Shown piece by piece: positions 1 through 6,922 of a DNA stretch of 10,302 nucleotides (the stretch's first letter is position 1; every line of letters starts with the position of its first letter). Position numbers and translations under genes: made by a program. This DNA is from Candidatus Thorarchaeota archaeon (GTDB taxonomy: Archaea > Asgardarchaeota > Thorarchaeia > Thorarchaeales > Thorarchaeaceae): assembly GCA_030642465.1 (NCBI GenBank), contig DAOWNS010000043.1:1-10302 (forward strand). The letters are read 5' to 3'. A model generated the notes under the pieces. It made no database searches, had not been told where the DNA came from, and saw nothing but the letters and a program-made list of their open reading frames with translations.

Positions 1-1803
1 ATACTGGTGGTTGCATCAATCGGACAAGGACTACAATTTGTGGCAACTACGGTTTCCCCAAGCAAGCATGTGCGCGTCACTCCCACAACTAATGTGGAAG
101 TTCTCACGAAGCCAGCCAAGCCAGAGGACGTTACAGTACCGACCGTGAACTACGAGGATATTGGAGGTCTGGGCAAAGAGCTTCAGAAGATTCGAGAAAT
201 GATTGAGCTCCCGATGAAGTCGCCCGAGCTCTTCAAGCGTCTCGGAATAACGCCACCGAAAGGAGTGCTTCTCCACGGTCCTCCAGGGACTGGCAAGACA
301 TTGATAGCTCAAGCTGTCGCGAATGAATCGGGTGCGAACTTCAAGGTCATCAATGGCCCTGAGATTATGTCCAAGTTCTATGGTGAGTCGGAACAGAAGA
401 TACGCGATCTCTTTGAGGAAGCGGAAAAAAATGCACCAAGCATAATCTTCATCGATGAACTGGATAGCATTGCCCCCAAGCGTGCAGAGGTGACGGGCGA
501 GGTTGAGCGCCGAGTAGTTGCGCAGCTTCTCGCTCTGATGGATGGTCTCGCAGGTCGGGGTCAAGTAATTGTCATTGGTGCCACGAACAGAGTTGATGAT
601 ATCGATGAGGCGCTCAGGAGACCTGGACGATTCGATAGGGAGATTGAGATTGGGGTCCCTGATAAGACGGGCAGACTTGAGATTCTCCAAATACATACGA
701 GGTCTATGCCTCTGGAAGAGGATCTTGACTTGGAAAAGCTGGCAGCAGTCACGCATGGATTTGTTGGCGCTGACCTCTCAGCGTTGGCGCGCGAAGCAGC
801 GATGCAGGCCTTGAAACGAGCACTACCTCATGTGGACCCGGAAACAGGTGACATCCCCCCCGACATTCTCAACGACCTCTTCGTTACCCAGGCTGACTTT
901 GACACAGCTGTTGCTGACGTTTCGCCCTCTGCATTAAGAGAGCTGCTTGTAGAGCGACCAAATGTGCTTTGGACGGATGTGGGTGGCCTGGAGAAAGTCA
1001 AAGGACAACTCAGAGAGGCTATTGAAGCTCCACTCAAGCATCCAGAGGTCTTTGAGGAGATGGGCATTCGATCGCCAAAAGGAGTGCTATTGTTTGGCCC
1101 ACCGGGAACAGGTAAAACACTCCTAGCAAAAGCAGTGGCTACTGAGAGCGAAGCCAACTTCATCTCAGTCCGCGGCCCTGAGATCTTCAACAAGTACGTT
1201 GGCGAGTCCGAAAAAGCCATTCGCGACATCTTCAAGAAAGCGCGTCAAACGGCACCGTGTATTCTGTTCTTTGATGAAATAGACGCAATCATGAGCGCCA
1301 GAGGAATGCGAGATGACACTGGCGTTAGCCAGAGAATCGTGAACCAGTTCCTCGCGGAGCTTGATGGTATGCAAACCCTGCGAAATGTTCTAGTCATCGG
1401 CGCAACAAATCGTGCTGATATCTTGGACCCCGCAGTTCTGCGTCCAGGCAGATTCGATGTGATTGTGTTTGTTCCCCCGCCCGACAAGGCAGCACTCATT
1501 GAGATTCTAAAGGTCCATACAAAGAACATGCCTCTTGCTGATGATGTGGACTTGGAGGAGATAGCTAGCTTGGCTGAGGGATTTTCGGGTGCAGATATCG
1601 AGGGATTGGTTCGAGAAGCCGCCATGGCTGCGGTTAGAAACGATTGGACAGCAAAGCCCGTTGCGATGGAACACTTTGAAGCGGCAATGCAAGAGGTTCG
1701 ACCAAGCATCTCTTCTGGTGATATCAAACGATACAACTCGATTGCAGAACAGGTGTTCCGAAGGCAGCCTCACAAGAATGAATCTGCTGCCGCATACATC
1801 TAG
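1..1803 (+). CDS. cdc48: Cdc48/VAT/p97-family tandem AAA+ ATPase, 5' end missing
   Basis: This cytosolic unfoldase/segregase uses ATP to pull apart protein complexes and can feed substrates to the archaeal proteasome. The reading frame is open to the left edge, so the N-domain is mostly missing; the GTG at 7 is only the first in-frame start-like codon. Numbering from that GTG, the tail of the N-domain and linker occupy residues 1-45. AAA domain D1 has Walker A at 91-98, Walker B ending in D150-E151, sensor Asn194 and arginine fingers R205 and R208. D2 has Walker A at 364-371, Walker B with D423-E424, sensor N468 and arginine fingers R479 and R482. Both ATPase sites look intact. The C-terminus ends A-Y-I, which loosely fits the HbYX proteasome-docking pattern. 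The family is normally about 730-800 residues, so roughly 130-200 are outside the window. The gene ends in its own terminator. Confidence 0.97.
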   Translation: MLVVASIGQGLQFVATTVSPSKHVRVTPTTNVEVLTKPAKPEDVTVPTVNYEDIGGLGKELQKIREMIELPMKSPELFKRLGITPPKGVLLHGPPGTGKTLIAQAVANESGANFKVINGPEIMSKFYGESEQKIRDLFEEAEKNAPSIIFIDELDSIAPKRAEVTGEVERRVVAQLLALMDGLAGRGQVIVIGATNRVDDIDEALRRPGRFDREIEIGVPDKTGRLEILQIHTRSMPLEEDLDLEKLAAVTHGFVGADLSALAREAAMQALKRALPHVDPETGDIPPDILNDLFVTQADFDTAVADVSPSALRELLVERPNVLWTDVGGLEKVKGQLREAIEAPLKHPEVFEEMGIRSPKGVLLFGPPGTGKTLLAKAVATESEANFISVRGPEIFNKYVGESEKAIRDIFKKARQTAPCILFFDEIDAIMSARGMRDDTGVSQRIVNQFLAELDGMQTLRNVLVIGATNRADILDPAVLRPGRFDVIVFVPPPDKAALIEILKVHTKNMPLADDVDLEEIASLAEGFSGADIEGLVREAAMAAVRNDWTAKPVAMEHFEAAMQEVRPSISSGDIKRYNSIAEQVFRRQPHKNESAAAYI

Positions 1804-1814
1804 TGTAACGACTT

Positions 1815-1853
1815 GGGTGCGAGTGATTCGTCTTGCACCCCCAGTCTTTTTTT
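1815..1853 (+). terminator. Hairpin plus U-tract terminator after cdc48
   Basis: A 9-bp stem (1815-1823 with 1832-1840, arms GGGTGCGAG and CTTGCACCC, one G-T wobble) encloses an 8-nt loop. A short spacer and seven T residues at 1847-1853 follow. It starts 12 nt past the cdc48 stop codon. Archaeal termination needs mainly the U-tract; the hairpin makes this look like a bacterial intrinsic terminator. Confidence 0.75.
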
Positions 1854-2028
1854 CAAACAAGGAATAGCTTGTAGCTTGGACTTCAAAGCAATTATCAACA
1901 CTAAAGGTCCAATTGCTGGAATAACGCGTAGGACCCATCAAGCCACACGTGAAATACAGCCACGATAGCCTTTTGAGCCGCAGAGAGGAGCTCTCCTAGA
2001 ATCCGACAAGCACAGGTGAACTAAGCGC
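1854..2028. other. Intergenic region upstream of the 282-aa gene
   Basis: There is no convincing ORF or RNA gene here. A 7-bp inverted repeat (1887-1893 AGCAATT with 1911-1917 AATTGCT) flanks an AT-rich stretch. A weak BRE/TATA-like candidate lies around 1883-1896, but it is too degenerate to call a promoter. The ribosome binding site of the next gene is AGGTGA at 2014-2019, 9 nt before its ATG; it matches the GGAGGTGA consensus and supports the start at 2029. Confidence 0.5.
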
Positions 2029-2877
2029 ATGAGCGATTTCTATCCGGTTACTCCAATTGTGGTCATAACAAACACTAGCTACGCTGCTCAGGCTGGTGTT
2101 CTCGGCGAGAAGTGGGCTGTTCGGGTCATCAGGGGCAAGAAGATTATCGCTGAGAAGCCGATTAATGAACTTGCACTGGATAGCATAGTTGGCATGATTT
2201 ACGGTCACATTAGAATAGAAGGTCTTGGCAGGCACGCTGTGGCACAGACCGCTGGGCGTCTTATGCAGTTCTCCCGCAGATACCAGCAGTCCGGTGTATG
2301 TCCGAATTACGCGGATCCAAATCTGGTCTATGGCGATGAAGTGGAAACATCCCCCACAGCATATGCCGAGCCTGAAACAACTGCAGCAAAACCCCAGATA
2401 GAGGTCACACCTGTGGAGGAGCTGCCGAAAATTCCAGCCTTCAAGATAGGCAAGGCTTGGGATGCTACTGTTGAGGCGCACTCTGTCATGATTGCGCGAA
2501 TGGCAGCGTATGGGGCATCCTTGTCTGAGGGACATCTTGGATTAATGTTCGAGCAAGCAGCAAGTGACATCGTTAACCTTTGGTTTGCTCAGGGTGAAGC
2601 TTCCGGGCTGATTTCCCGATTTGCCAAAATGATTCAAAGCTGCTCTAGAGAGAGCGCTGTGTCCGAGTCGACAAAAAGCAAGATCATCATAGAAACTGGG
2701 AACTGTGCACTGCTGGAGAGTGCTGGAAACCTCAAGAAGGCAGGAATCATATTTCCAACAGGATTTCCCTGCAAGTTTCACGAGGAGATTGCAAAGCAGG
2801 TTTCTGCAAGGACAAAGACCAAGATATCCATTAACACAACTTCTAGCGGATGCATGGTCACAATTGCTCTCCCGTGA
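2029..2877 (+). CDS. Unrecognised 282-aa two-domain protein with Cys/His-containing C-terminal domain
   Basis: I do not recognise this protein by name. It has no signal peptide or membrane segment, so it is probably cytosolic. Residues 1-90 form an alpha/beta N-terminal domain: beta strands at about 8-14 and 29-41, then a helical stretch at about 47-86. Residues 100-137 are an acidic, Pro/Thr/Ala-rich linker. Residues 140-282 form a second domain, helical at first and then strand-rich, with Cys226, Cys248, His251 and Cys275 in a C-x21-C-x2-H-x23-C arrangement. That C-terminal pattern, a strand, a Cys, a helix starting with C-x2-H, then a strand ending in G-C-x-hydrophobic, reminds me of V4R-type and related ligand-sensing domains of archaeal regulators, but this is only a resemblance. 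The start is supported by AGGTGA at 2014-2019. The gene sits alone between cdc48 and a small membrane protein. Confidence 0.88.
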   Translation: MSDFYPVTPIVVITNTSYAAQAGVLGEKWAVRVIRGKKIIAEKPINELALDSIVGMIYGHIRIEGLGRHAVAQTAGRLMQFSRRYQQSGVCPNYADPNLVYGDEVETSPTAYAEPETTAAKPQIEVTPVEELPKIPAFKIGKAWDATVEAHSVMIARMAAYGASLSEGHLGLMFEQAASDIVNLWFAQGEASGLISRFAKMIQSCSRESAVSESTKSKIIIETGNCALLESAGNLKKAGIIFPTGFPCKFHEEIAKQVSARTKTKISINTTSSGCMVTIALP

Positions 2878-2898
2878 ATCGGAACTAATTCTAACCCA

Positions 2899-2935
2899 AT
2901 AATCTTAAAACAATCCACCCGATTCAACTATCATA
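2899..2935 (+). promoter_or_regulatory. Candidate archaeal promoter for the 93-aa membrane protein gene
   Basis: An AT-rich CTTAAAAC at 2904-2911 with an A-rich BRE-like stretch just upstream fits a degenerate archaeal TATA box. Transcription would begin near 2933, leaving a leader of about 48 nt that carries the AGGAG at 2966-2970. An 8-bp inverted repeat (2875-2882 with 2919-2926) brackets it. Confidence 0.35.
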
Positions 2936-2980
2936 GACGAGACCGCGCGGCTGTTGTCTCGATTTAGGAGAATAAACAAC

Positions 2981-3262
2981 ATGTCATATCTTACGTGGCG
3001 TGAACATATACGCTCGGGACCGGTGTGTCTTGGAGCAATTGTCGTGATTGTGGGTGCAGTTATCGCTTTGCTACCCTCTATCAATCCAGAATATGATTTC
3101 CTGGCACCTAACACTGTGCTTGCAGGCGGGTTAGTCGCTGTTCTTGGGCTTGTTTGCATAGTGTGCAGTTTCTTCTTCACCAAGAAGAAGCGTGACTCAG
3201 TTCTCACGCCAGTCAATACGCGTGTAGAGGATACGCCTCCTCCACCTCCAGCACCTGATTAA
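2981..3262 (+). CDS. Small two-helix membrane protein with cytosolic polyproline tail
   Basis: This is a 93-aa protein of unknown function. Two hydrophobic segments, residues about 15-31 and 45-66, are joined by a short loop containing Pro, Asn and Asp. The second helix is followed at once by KKKR (68-71). By the positive-inside rule, both ends should face the cytosol, as a helical hairpin in the plasma membrane. The tail, about residues 72-93, ends in a run of five prolines followed by APD. Such proline runs are typical ligands of SH3, WW, EVH1 and profilin-type modules, so this tail may recruit a partner to the membrane; that is inference. The ATG at 2981 is preferred over an in-frame TTG at 2954 because AGGAG (2966-2970) lies 10 nt before it and downstream of the TTG. 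A strong terminator follows 28 nt after the stop. Confidence 0.8.
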   Translation: MSYLTWREHIRSGPVCLGAIVVIVGAVIALLPSINPEYDFLAPNTVLAGGLVAVLGLVCIVCSFFFTKKKRDSVLTPVNTRVEDTPPPPPAPD

Positions 3263-3290
3263 ACGACTCCTAACCAATGAGTTGTTCAGC

Positions 3291-3352
3291 CAGGAGCCCC
3301 CCGGAACAATGGAAAACATGTTCCATGGGCTCCTGACATTCTTCTTTTTCTT
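3291..3352 (+). terminator. Very strong two-step hairpin terminator
   Basis: A perfect 9-bp outer stem (3291-3299 CAGGAGCCC with 3327-3335 GGGCTCCTG) surrounds a perfect 6-bp inner stem (3303-3308 GGAACA with 3319-3324 TGTTCC). They are separated by a small CCC/AT internal loop, and the terminal loop is 10 nt. A pyrimidine-rich, T-rich tract at 3339-3352 follows. Position and polarity fit termination of the 93-aa membrane protein gene. Confidence 0.8.
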
Positions 3353-3433
3353 GGTCCGGAACCCAGATGTACAGTCTTCTTGAGGCGAGTTCAGTGTGCA
3401 AATTGCTAACTTCAATCAGTGGTGATTAACCCC

Positions 3434-3448
3434 GCAAACGCTTATACG
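3434..3448 (+). promoter_or_regulatory. BRE/TATA promoter for the 96-aa/592-aa gene pair
   Basis: A purine-A-rich BRE-like element (GCAAACG, 3434-3440) is joined directly to CTTATACG (3441-3448), a good match to the archaeal TATA box. Transcription should start about 25 nt downstream, near 3469-3472. That would leave a leader of only about 26-29 nt before the ATG at 3498, or almost none before the mini-ORF at 3472. Confidence 0.6.
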
Positions 3449-3497
3449 TAACAAAGTCAGATTCTGATAGTATGGACCAAAGGGCGGTACCAGTTCT

Positions 3498-3788
3498 ATG
3501 ATAATCCTTGAATATCGTGATAGCAAGTTCCATGAAGCTTCTGGACCATCAGTGTCAGGTATTTCCTTGAAGGTTGATGAAGCCCAAAAGAAACTCATAC
3601 TAATCGTTCCCGCAGGAGCTAGTATGATTCAACGCAGGGCAGCTGAGCGAAACGCTCGTGGCATTTCGAAGATTGGATTTCAGACCAATGCTAAGGGTGG
3701 TGTTGGTCGTGGGTTTGAGCTCGTGTTCGAAGGTCATGGCGGAGGACTACCAGATCGGCTCAAGCATTCTCCCAGAGAGGTTTACTAG
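3498..3788 (+). CDS. Unrecognised 96-aa protein
   Basis: I do not recognise this family. The protein is small and soluble, with no signal peptide or membrane helix. The predicted pattern is a short strand at residues 1-6, a strand pair at about 21-27 and 32-38, a basic helix around 42-54 rich in Arg and Ala, and a Gly-rich strand region at 56-80. The tail is basic and Gly/Pro-containing. The strand, strand, basic helix, Gly-rich strand order could suit nucleic acid or phosphate binding, but no motif proves it. A GGCGGT at 3483-3488, one mismatch from GGAGGT and 9 nt before the ATG, supports this start. The 93-bp gap to the 592-aa gene shows no promoter or terminator, so the two are probably co-transcribed. 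A 9-codon mini-ORF (3472-3501) overlaps the start codon. Confidence 0.75.
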   Translation: MIILEYRDSKFHEASGPSVSGISLKVDEAQKKLILIVPAGASMIQRRAAERNARGISKIGFQTNAKGGVGRGFELVFEGHGGGLPDRLKHSPREVY

Positions 3789-3881
3789 CTCTACCCTCCT
3801 CGGCGGCCGATAGACAGATGTGTAAGGCGGCGTGTAGAAAGGGTCAGCAGTCAGAGGTGCATAGAAGGAGCGTAAACATCC

Positions 3882-5660
3882 ATGTCGAATGATGATATCA
3901 AGCGCATAATTGAGGAAGCTACCAAGGAAACCCTACGGGAATCCTTTACTGAGGCAGGCCAAAAATACATCAAAGCTGCTGGAGCCTTGGAACAGAGAGG
4001 CGATTTTGCAGGGGCGGAAAAGCTCTATCAACAAGCGGCTGCTACATTCTCCAAAGCAGCGGAGAAATACAGAACTTCGAAAAGCTTCAAGAATGCCGCA
4101 CTGAATATGACTTCCGCTGGAGATGTATTGTCTGATATGGGTCAATCAGCCCAGGCCATAGCAGCATATTCGCAAGCAGCAGATGATCTCTATGCGGCTG
4201 CTGGCGAGCATCTGATGTGGGGCGACGACACTGAAACCAAGAAGGGAGCCACGTTGGCGATAACCGGCTCTATGATTTACATCATGATAGGCAAAGAAGC
4301 AGATGGCTTCTATCGGGCTAAGACGTTCTCGGCTGAGAATGCCTCCAAGATGATGTTTCCAGCTGTGGTTCGCCTTAGTCAGATTCCTCAGATGCTGGAA
4401 AGTGCGGTCCAATCTGTGGATGTCAATGCGTTTGCAACAGCCGAAAATGCAGTTGTTACAGAGCTGAAAACCGCGTTGGCTAATTCAGGTGCTCAGGAAT
4501 TTTCAAAATACGTCGACAAGGGTCTTGATATGGTTAGGGAGCTACTCCGTGGGAAACTCAAGGTTCCAAAGATCATCACGCAGCTTGACCTTCCAGTTGA
4601 TATGACATTTGTTGAGCAGTTTCCGCTTCGCGTCGTCATCCAGAATGTTGGTGACGGAGCTGCAGCACGACTAACAGCAGAGTGGCACATTGATGAAGGA
4701 CTTGATTATATATCGGGTGACAAGACTAAGACCATATCTTCCCTGCCACCTGGCGAATCAGCTACATTCGAAGTTCACGTGAAATCTTCTCAAGAACTCA
4801 TGGGCGTCAAAGAATACTCAATACTCGTGCGCGGTTCATACATAGACGAGCTCAATACGGAGTACTCACTTCAAGCTGGTCCGGGAACCCTAATTCTGAA
4901 AGACTTCAAAATGAGTGAGAAGATTATACGCGATTTAGATGTGACAGAGGCTAGAGTTGGGATTCTGGGTTCAACTATCGACGAGTCTCCTCTCGACAAA
5001 GATCCGATGCGTAGAATCCTCGGAAGCCTCTCAAATTCTCTGAAACAAGTTCGAGCGGACGTTGATGAGAAGGATCTTGATGCAGCGAAAGCGCGACTTG
5101 GAGTCGTTAATCAGATGGTAGATGCGATGGATGCAATCCTCGGAGATGAAGCCATGATGGAGGCAATCGCCAAAACTCGCAACTACGAGAAGAATATCTA
5201 TGCGAAGTCTGTTCTAGAACCAATGTGCGACAGTGTAATTTCAGCAATCGCTGATCAGGAGCGCAAAATGGAATCCGAGGTTTCTTCTACAAAAACTGAA
5301 TCGACAATTGAATCTGAGAAAAAGAAGAGAGCCGTGAACAGGCTCACAGAACTCAAGGCGAAGACTTCCGAGATAATTAGAGACCTCGATATGATTTACT
5401 CTCAGATGCCAAGTGCAGCAACTACGGACATGCCTGATGAAGCCGCAAGACGAACCAGACTCAGAGCCGCATTGGAGTCTGCGAGAACTAAAACCGTCGA
5501 TGTGGAATCGAATCTTGGCACTATCACGAAGGATGAAGCTTTTGCAACGGAACCACCCTCAGATGTCCCATCCAAGGCCGAGCTCACATTGGTTGTCTTG
5601 AGGTCTCTCAGGAATAACATAGCTCAGATGCTGGATGAGAAGAAAGCCAAGCTAGAGTAG
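3882..5660 (+). CDS. Alpha-SNAP/TPR-like, Ig-like and helical multidomain protein
   Basis: No named family fits the whole 592-aa protein. Residues about 20-145 are amphipathic helix pairs rich in Ala, Tyr and Gly, with TPR/alpha-SNAP spacing (for example AEKLYQQAAATFSKAAEKY at 45-63 and the AIAAYSQAADDLYAAAGEH stretch at 92-110). Helices continue to about 225. Residues 228-340 look like an all-beta CARDB/Ig-like sandwich: alternating strands, NVGDG at 255-259 and a LPPGES turn at 288-293, both typical of that fold. Residues 345-592 are helical and charged, with a probable coiled coil around 455-505. There is no signal or membrane segment, so it should be a cytosolic scaffold. The phrase IIRDLD occurs twice, at 348-353 and 498-503, perhaps an internal duplication. 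AAGGAG at 3865-3870, 11 nt upstream, fixes the ATG. Alpha-solenoid plus Ig-like architecture recalls eukaryotic traffic tethers and adaptors; that is analogy, not homology shown. Confidence 0.9.
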   Translation: MSNDDIKRIIEEATKETLRESFTEAGQKYIKAAGALEQRGDFAGAEKLYQQAAATFSKAAEKYRTSKSFKNAALNMTSAGDVLSDMGQSAQAIAAYSQAADDLYAAAGEHLMWGDDTETKKGATLAITGSMIYIMIGKEADGFYRAKTFSAENASKMMFPAVVRLSQIPQMLESAVQSVDVNAFATAENAVVTELKTALANSGAQEFSKYVDKGLDMVRELLRGKLKVPKIITQLDLPVDMTFVEQFPLRVVIQNVGDGAAARLTAEWHIDEGLDYISGDKTKTISSLPPGESATFEVHVKSSQELMGVKEYSILVRGSYIDELNTEYSLQAGPGTLILKDFKMSEKIIRDLDVTEARVGILGSTIDESPLDKDPMRRILGSLSNSLKQVRADVDEKDLDAAKARLGVVNQMVDAMDAILGDEAMMEAIAKTRNYEKNIYAKSVLEPMCDSVISAIADQERKMESEVSSTKTESTIESEKKKRAVNRLTELKAKTSEIIRDLDMIYSQMPSAATTDMPDEAARRTRLRAALESARTKTVDVESNLGTITKDEAFATEPPSDVPSKAELTLVVLRSLRNNIAQMLDEKKAKLE

Positions 5661-5668
5661 TCTACACT

Positions 5669-6868
5669 CTACCTTTTGTCCATAAATGCCTCCAGCCTGT
5701 CCATTGCCTCTGTAATAGTTTCAGGAGGCGGAAGGTAAACACTCCTGAAATGACTCGCCCCATATGTCGGGCAGAAACCCGAGCCTGGCACGAAAACTAC
5801 TCCTGTTTCATTTAGGATATCGAGAACGAATTCCGTATCGTTCTTCCATCTATTCATGAGGTCGATTTTAGGCATGATGTAGAAGGCAGCATCAGGTACT
5901 GTGGTAGAGATGGAATCAATGGAGTTAAGCCGAGTGGCAATGAGGTCTCGACGATCTCTCAACCTTCGCATTATTCCTTTGAGATGACTTCCGTCGCTTC
6001 TAAGAGCCGCGGCAGTAGCCATCTGAGCAGGGGCATTGGTGCAGATTCTGATTCTGGCTTGACGAACCATTGCGTTTCTTAATGGCTCGAGCTCTCCGTC
6101 ATTATCATGGAAATACACGTATCCTACTCTCCAACCAGGTGCAAGATACACTTTGCTCACACCATTGAATCCAACAACTGGAACATCACCCGCAGCTTTG
6201 ACCATTGGAGTTTGGGCTTTGTCGAAAGTAAGCTGATCATAGATTTCATCTGATATGAGCGGGAGATTGTGTTCTCCTGCGATATCCGCTATCTCTTTCA
6301 GCACTTTGTGGTCATGGACTGCACCGACCGGATTGTTCGGGTTAATGACAAGTATACCAACAGTCTTCTCATTGATTTTGCTTCTTAGGTCTTCCACGTC
6401 TGGGCTCCAGTCTTTTTCCTCAACTGTCCGATAAGTGATAGGAACGCCTCCGAAGTAGTCCGTGTATGCGATATATGGAGGATACGCAGGTCCAGGGAGT
6501 AGAAACTCTGAGCCTTTGCTCACTAAGGCTCCGGCAAGGAATTGAATTGCTTCGGAAACTCCGTTGGTAACGAGCACCCTTGACGGGTCGATATCAATGC
6601 CATTGACTCGCTTCTCCTTTTCAGCGGCTGCATGCTTGAGCTCATCGAGGCCTTCTGAAGGGGCATAACCATTAGTTCCATCTCGAAGAGCTTTGTAGAA
6701 TGCGTCGATCATGAACTCGGGAGTCTTCCAGTCGTACTTGATCGGGTCTCCGATATTGAGATAGAGTGGAGTTTGACCATTTGCTTTCTCATATCTCTTC
6801 GCAGCCACTACAATGTCGCGAATGGCATACCTGAGATTTGATGCTCTGTCTGTAATTGCAAGATTCAT
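5669..6868 (-). CDS. Alanine aminotransferase-like class I/II PLP enzyme
   Basis: This enzyme should transfer the amino group between alanine and 2-oxoglutarate, giving pyruvate and glutamate, in the cytosol. As I recall that enzyme, the sequence tracks Pyrococcus furiosus alanine aminotransferase along its whole length, which favours alanine over aspartate; other substrates of this fold I family are possible. With the ATG at 6868 it has 399 residues, matching the family. Visible residues: NIGDP near the N-terminus, NPNNP at 176-180 (N179 contacts PLP), D207 and Y210 in SDEIY, the Schiff-base lysine K239 in GVSKVY, R247 in GWR, and the carboxylate-binding R375. An in-frame TTG at 6892 would add eight residues but lacks a ribosome binding site. 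It follows the roadblock gene after 54 bp, so it is probably the last gene of that operon, though a TATA-like stretch in the gap may drive it separately. Its stop lies 8 bp from that of the convergent 592-aa gene. Confidence 0.93.
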   Translation of the reverse strand: MNLAITDRASNLRYAIRDIVVAAKRYEKANGQTPLYLNIGDPIKYDWKTPEFMIDAFYKALRDGTNGYAPSEGLDELKHAAAEKEKRVNGIDIDPSRVLVTNGVSEAIQFLAGALVSKGSEFLLPGPAYPPYIAYTDYFGGVPITYRTVEEKDWSPDVEDLRSKINEKTVGILVINPNNPVGAVHDHKVLKEIADIAGEHNLPLISDEIYDQLTFDKAQTPMVKAAGDVPVVGFNGVSKVYLAPGWRVGYVYFHDNDGELEPLRNAMVRQARIRICTNAPAQMATAAALRSDGSHLKGIMRRLRDRRDLIATRLNSIDSISTTVPDAAFYIMPKIDLMNRWKNDTEFVLDILNETGVVFVPGSGFCPTYGASHFRSVYLPPPETITEAMDRLEAFMDKR

Positions 6869-6902
6869 GAGTGAGCCCTGTGTGTGTCCCAACTCGGCTG
6901 CG

Positions 6903-6917
6903 TATTATTGTTTATGG
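6903..6917 (-). promoter_or_regulatory. Possible internal promoter of the aminotransferase gene
   Basis: On the - strand this reads CCATAAACAATAATA, an AT-rich BRE/TATA-like stretch in the 54-bp gap after the roadblock gene. It is centred about 38-45 nt before the ATG at 6868, which would give a very short leader. That would also explain why no clear ribosome binding site precedes that ATG. Confidence 0.35.
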
Positions 6918-6922
6918 ACCCA

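Noticed and set aside
31..756. Long open frame on the - strand (241 codons) inside cdc48
   Set aside because: It lies wholly opposite the conserved AAA D1 coding sequence and its translation has no recognisable domain; it is a shadow of the real gene.
1854..2028. Possible tRNA or small RNA in the gap after cdc48
   Set aside because: No cloverleaf, T-loop or CCA-like end can be drawn, and only a 7-bp inverted repeat is visible.
2954..2980. TTG start adding nine residues to the small membrane protein
   Set aside because: The ribosome binding site AGGAG at 2966-2970 lies downstream of this TTG and is correctly spaced for the ATG at 2981.
6869..6892. TTG start extending the aminotransferase by eight residues
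   Set aside because: No ribosome binding site precedes it, and the ATG at 6868 gives the usual family length and N-terminus.
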